Source: Conexibacter sp. CPCC 206217 (GTDB taxonomy: Bacteria; Actinomycetota; Thermoleophilia; Solirubrobacterales; Solirubrobacteraceae). From it: a DNA stretch of 64,000 nt. Of the stretch, positions 61,839 through 64,000 are shown piece by piece. The translations under genes were made by a program, and so were the position numbers. The stretch lies in NCBI RefSeq assembly GCF_030646165.1, contig NZ_JAUTDO010000001.1, positions 434,001-498,000 on the forward strand. Direction: 5' to 3'. Below the pieces are notes generated by a model. It saw nothing but the letters and a program-made list of their open reading frames with translations, did no database searches and was not told where the DNA came from. Position 1 is the stretch's first letter; every line of letters starts with the position of its first letter.

Positions 61839-62990
61839 TCAGCGCGCGCAGGGGCCGCTGGAGACGGTCACGCCGCGATGGGCGCCGACGAGCGCCGAAC
61901 GGACGATCGCGTTCGGCACGCCATAGCCGCCGGGACGCCCGCTCGTGGTCGCCGCGAAGACCGTCGTCAGCACCCGGCCGCCCGTGTCCACGACCGGCCC
62001 GCCGGAGTTGCCGCTGCGCACGACGCCGCGCAGCGTCGTCAGCGGCCGCTGCACCGGCCCGTTGCCGTACGCGTCGTCGGACATCACCGTGCGCGTGGCG
62101 CCGATCCGCGCGGCGCGCGCGTCGAACGGGCCGTTGAGCGGATAGCCGAGGATCGCGCCGCCGGTGCCGCTGGCGGGGTCGTCCGCGAGCGCGAGCGCCG
62201 GCAGATCGAGCCCCGGCACGCGCAGCACCGCGACGTCGTTGCGCGCGTCGAAGTGGACGACGGAGGCGTTCAGCGACGGCCCGCTGCCACGGCGTTGGAC
62301 GATCGTGTCGTCCTGGCCGGCGACGACGTGGGCGTTGGTGACGACGAGGTCGTCGCCCGCGACCCAGCCGGAGCCCTCGACGCCGAGCCCGCAGGCGCTG
62401 CCGAGAATCCGCACGACGCTCGGCGCGGCGGCGAGCACGCCGGGGTTGCGCAGCACTCGCCGCGACGGCGGCGCGACGTCGGCGTCGGGCCCGTGCAGCT
62501 GCGGCAGCGGGTCGAAGCGCGCGAGCGCGTTGAGGATCGGCCCCGACGGCGGCAGCGCCGCGTTGAGCCGTCTCAGCACCTGCGACTGCTGCACCTGCGC
62601 GCGCAGGTCGCGGATCCCCGGCGTCTGCAGCACGACCGCGCCCGCGACCCACACCAGCCCGAGCGCCAGCGCGGCCGTCAGCAGCGCGCCGAGCGCGCCG
62701 TCGAGCAACCCGAGGCCGGGCAGCCGCATCACGCCGCGCAGCCTCGCCCCGACGGTCTCCAGCACGCTCGACAGCAGCCCGCCGACCAGCAGCGCCCCGG
62801 CGAGCGCGAACAACGCCGCGTACGGCGAGTGCGAGCCGTCCGGCAGCAGCAGCGGGCCGACGCGCGCACCGACCAGCGCACCGACCGCGAAGCCGGCGAG
62901 CGAGAGCGCTCCGACGATGAACCCGCGCATCCATCCGAACAGCGCGAAGAGGGCGACGAGCGCGACGATGACCCAGTCGATCGTGGTCAC
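61839..62990 (-). CDS. marP: Membrane-anchored serine protease, MarP-like (CvpA + trypsin domain)
   Basis: 383 aa from the GTG at 62990. Four membrane helices of a CvpA-like domain occupy residues 1-130. The trypsin-like domain has the triad H221 (TNAHVV), D252 (NDVAVL) and S329 (RSGNSGG). C200 and C381 correspond to the disulfide that controls mycobacterial MarP. That enzyme protects the cell from acid and oxidative stress. It ends 38 bases before the topoisomerase gene, probably in one transcript. Confidence 0.92.
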   Translation of the reverse strand: MTTIDWVIVALVALFALFGWMRGFIVGALSLAGFAVGALVGARVGPLLLPDGSHSPYAALFALAGALLVGGLLSSVLETVGARLRGVMRLPGLGLLDGALGALLTAALALGLVWVAGAVVLQTPGIRDLRAQVQQSQVLRRLNAALPPSGPILNALARFDPLPQLHGPDADVAPPSRRVLRNPGVLAAAPSVVRILGSACGLGVEGSGWVAGDDLVVTNAHVVAGQDDTIVQRRGSGPSLNASVVHFDARNDVAVLRVPGLDLPALALADDPASGTGGAILGYPLNGPFDARAARIGATRTVMSDDAYGNGPVQRPLTTLRGVVRSGNSGGPVVDTGGRVLTTVFAATTSGRPGGYGVPNAIVRSALVGAHRGVTVSSGPCAR

Positions 62991-63111
62991 GGGGACGACA
63001 AGTGTGACGGGTGGACCACCGCGGCTCGCGTGGGCGCCCGCACGCCATCCTGCAGCACCACAAAGAGCGGGTTTCCTGTTTGGCCCTGGATGACGTACCC
63101 TCCGCGTGCAC

Positions 63112-64000
63112 GTGGAGGCAGGTAGCCGGTATGGGGGTGCGCGACGGAAACAGCCGTCGCGGTATTCCGCCGCAGACGTCGAGCGGCGGCGTCGACTGCT
63201 GCGCCGACTCCTCCCGGCCGTCGGGGTCCTGCTGGTGCTGCTGGTGGCGATCTGGCTGATCGCGGGCCGCGACCCGGGCCGCGGCGAGCGCGACGCCGTC
63301 CAGCAGTTCACGAGACTGTGGTCGAGAAACGACTACAGCGCGATGTACGGGCTGATCGACGCGAGAGCCAGAGCGCGCGTCACGCTGGAGCAGTTCCAGG
63401 CGCTCTACCGCGCCGCCGCCACGACGGCGACCGCCACCGCGGTCCTCCCCACCGGCCCCGCGAGCGACAAGCGGGGCGAGCTGGTGCCGATCCCCGTCGT
63501 CGTCAGAACGCGCGTCTTCGGCACGATCCACAGGCTGCTGCAGGTGCCGGTCAGCGGCTCCGGCGACGAGGCGAGAGTCGCCTGGACCACAGCGCTCGTC
63601 TTCCCCGGGCTGCGCAGCGGCGAGCAGCTCACGCGCCAGACCGCGCTGCCCGAGCGCGGCACGCTGCTCGCGCGCGACGACGCCGTGCTGGCGAAGGGCC
63701 CCGACCGCACTTCCGACATCCCCGACGTCGCGACGCAGATCGTCGGGCGCTTGGAGCCGATCCCGGATGCCGAGAGACCGGCGCTGGCCGCGCTCGGCTA
63801 CCCCGACGACGCGCAGGTCGGCGTCTCCGGCCTGGAGCGCGTCTTCCAGCAGCAGCTCGCCGGCACGCCCGGCGGCAGACTGCTGGCCGGCGCGCGCGTG
63901 CTGGCCGAGACGCAGCCGAGAGCGGCGCCGAAGCCGGTCAAGACGACGATCGACCCGGAGATCGAGCGCTCCGCCGTCACGAATCTCGGCAGCCGCTATG
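63112..64000 (+). CDS. Class B penicillin-binding protein, N-terminal part (cut by window end)
   Basis: At least 296 aa, running off the window. A basic cytoplasmic start is followed by one membrane helix (PAVGVLLVLLVAIWLIAG), an NTF2-like MecA-N domain (AVQQFTRLWSRNDYSAMYGL; IDARARARVTLEQFQALY) and the start of the PBP dimerisation domain, with TALPERGTLLARDDAVLA. The transpeptidase domain lies outside. The GTG at 63112 (or 63106) is the nearest usable start. A GGAGG sits better placed for an ATG at 63131, but that opens the wrong frame. Confidence 0.88.
   Translation, partial: MEAGSRYGGARRKQPSRYSAADVERRRRLLRRLLPAVGVLLVLLVAIWLIAGRDPGRGERDAVQQFTRLWSRNDYSAMYGLIDARARARVTLEQFQALYRAAATTATATAVLPTGPASDKRGELVPIPVVVRTRVFGTIHRLLQVPVSGSGDEARVAWTTALVFPGLRSGEQLTRQTALPERGTLLARDDAVLAKGPDRTSDIPDVATQIVGRLEPIPDAERPALAALGYPDDAQVGVSGLERVFQQQLAGTPGGRLLAGARVLAETQPRAAPKPVKTTIDPEIERSAVTNLGSRY

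Overview
This is a GC-rich (roughly 70% or more), very densely packed chromosomal segment of a high-GC actinobacterium. Gene content (Ku, AddAB-type nuclease-helicase, a MarP-like CvpA/trypsin protease, the Mec/CysO/CysM cysteine route, a wax ester synthase, glutamate synthase, stress sigma factors) and the style of the hypothetical genes fit the Thermoleophilia/Solirubrobacterales (Conexibacter-like). The taxon is inferred, not proven. I see no rRNA, tRNA, CRISPR array, insertion sequence, phage or plasmid module. No stretch over 300 bases lacks a gene.

Layout. 1-9.8 kb (+): a zinc-knuckle hypothetical, a hydantoinase/oxoprolinase pair (hyuA-hyuB), DUF1802 and DUF1152 genes, a large penicillin-acylase-type Ntn hydrolase and a peptidase-like hypothetical. 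9.8-14.8 kb (-): a probable operon moeZ-cysO-cysM-two Tat-exported ferritin-like proteins-tatA-mec-DUF2007. It combines protein-bound sulfur transfer for cysteine synthesis with twin-arginine export. 14.8-22.6 kb: SCO1, a secreted hypothetical, a membrane protein with a small partner, a thioredoxin-like protein, a phosphoesterase, ispH, lepB and an M28 peptidase. 22.7-30.4 kb: wax ester synthase, subtilase, MIP18-like protein, STAS protein, an fxsA-lipocalin-like-HAD operon, and small regulators.

30.4-34.6 kb (-): an ECF-type sigma factor fused to a zinc-finger anti-sigma-like segment and a long disordered tail. It is followed 25 bp later by a large secreted Ig-like/Gly-Pro-Asp-rich protein and preceded by a leader full of perfect inverted repeats. 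34.6-38.8 kb (-): a zinc-knuckle hypothetical, a flavin monooxygenase-TetR operon with a perfect 22-bp operator, and a flippase-like protein. 38.9-45 kb (-): gltB-gltD ending at a strong hairpin. 45-52.7 kb: glycosyltransferase, NAGPA-type glycosidase, Ku, a SigB/F-type sigma factor divergent from a MerR-PAS-GAF-like regulator, a small membrane protein, a HipA-like/DUF3037 pair, a thioesterase and a small antitoxin-like protein. 52.8-63 kb (-): AddA-like and AddB-like helicase-nucleases, topoisomerase III and a MarP-like protease. The window ends inside a class B penicillin-binding protein.

Many convergent genes share stop-codon bases or overlap, and many co-directional genes overlap as ATGA/GTGA, so operon calls rest on direct coupling. 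The most unusual features are the extra residue after the Gly-Gly tail of CysO in a cluster that encodes a JAMM peptidase, the reversed rhodanese-ThiF order of MoeZ, the sigma/anti-sigma fusion with its structured leader, and frequent AGA arginine codons despite very high GC at third positions.
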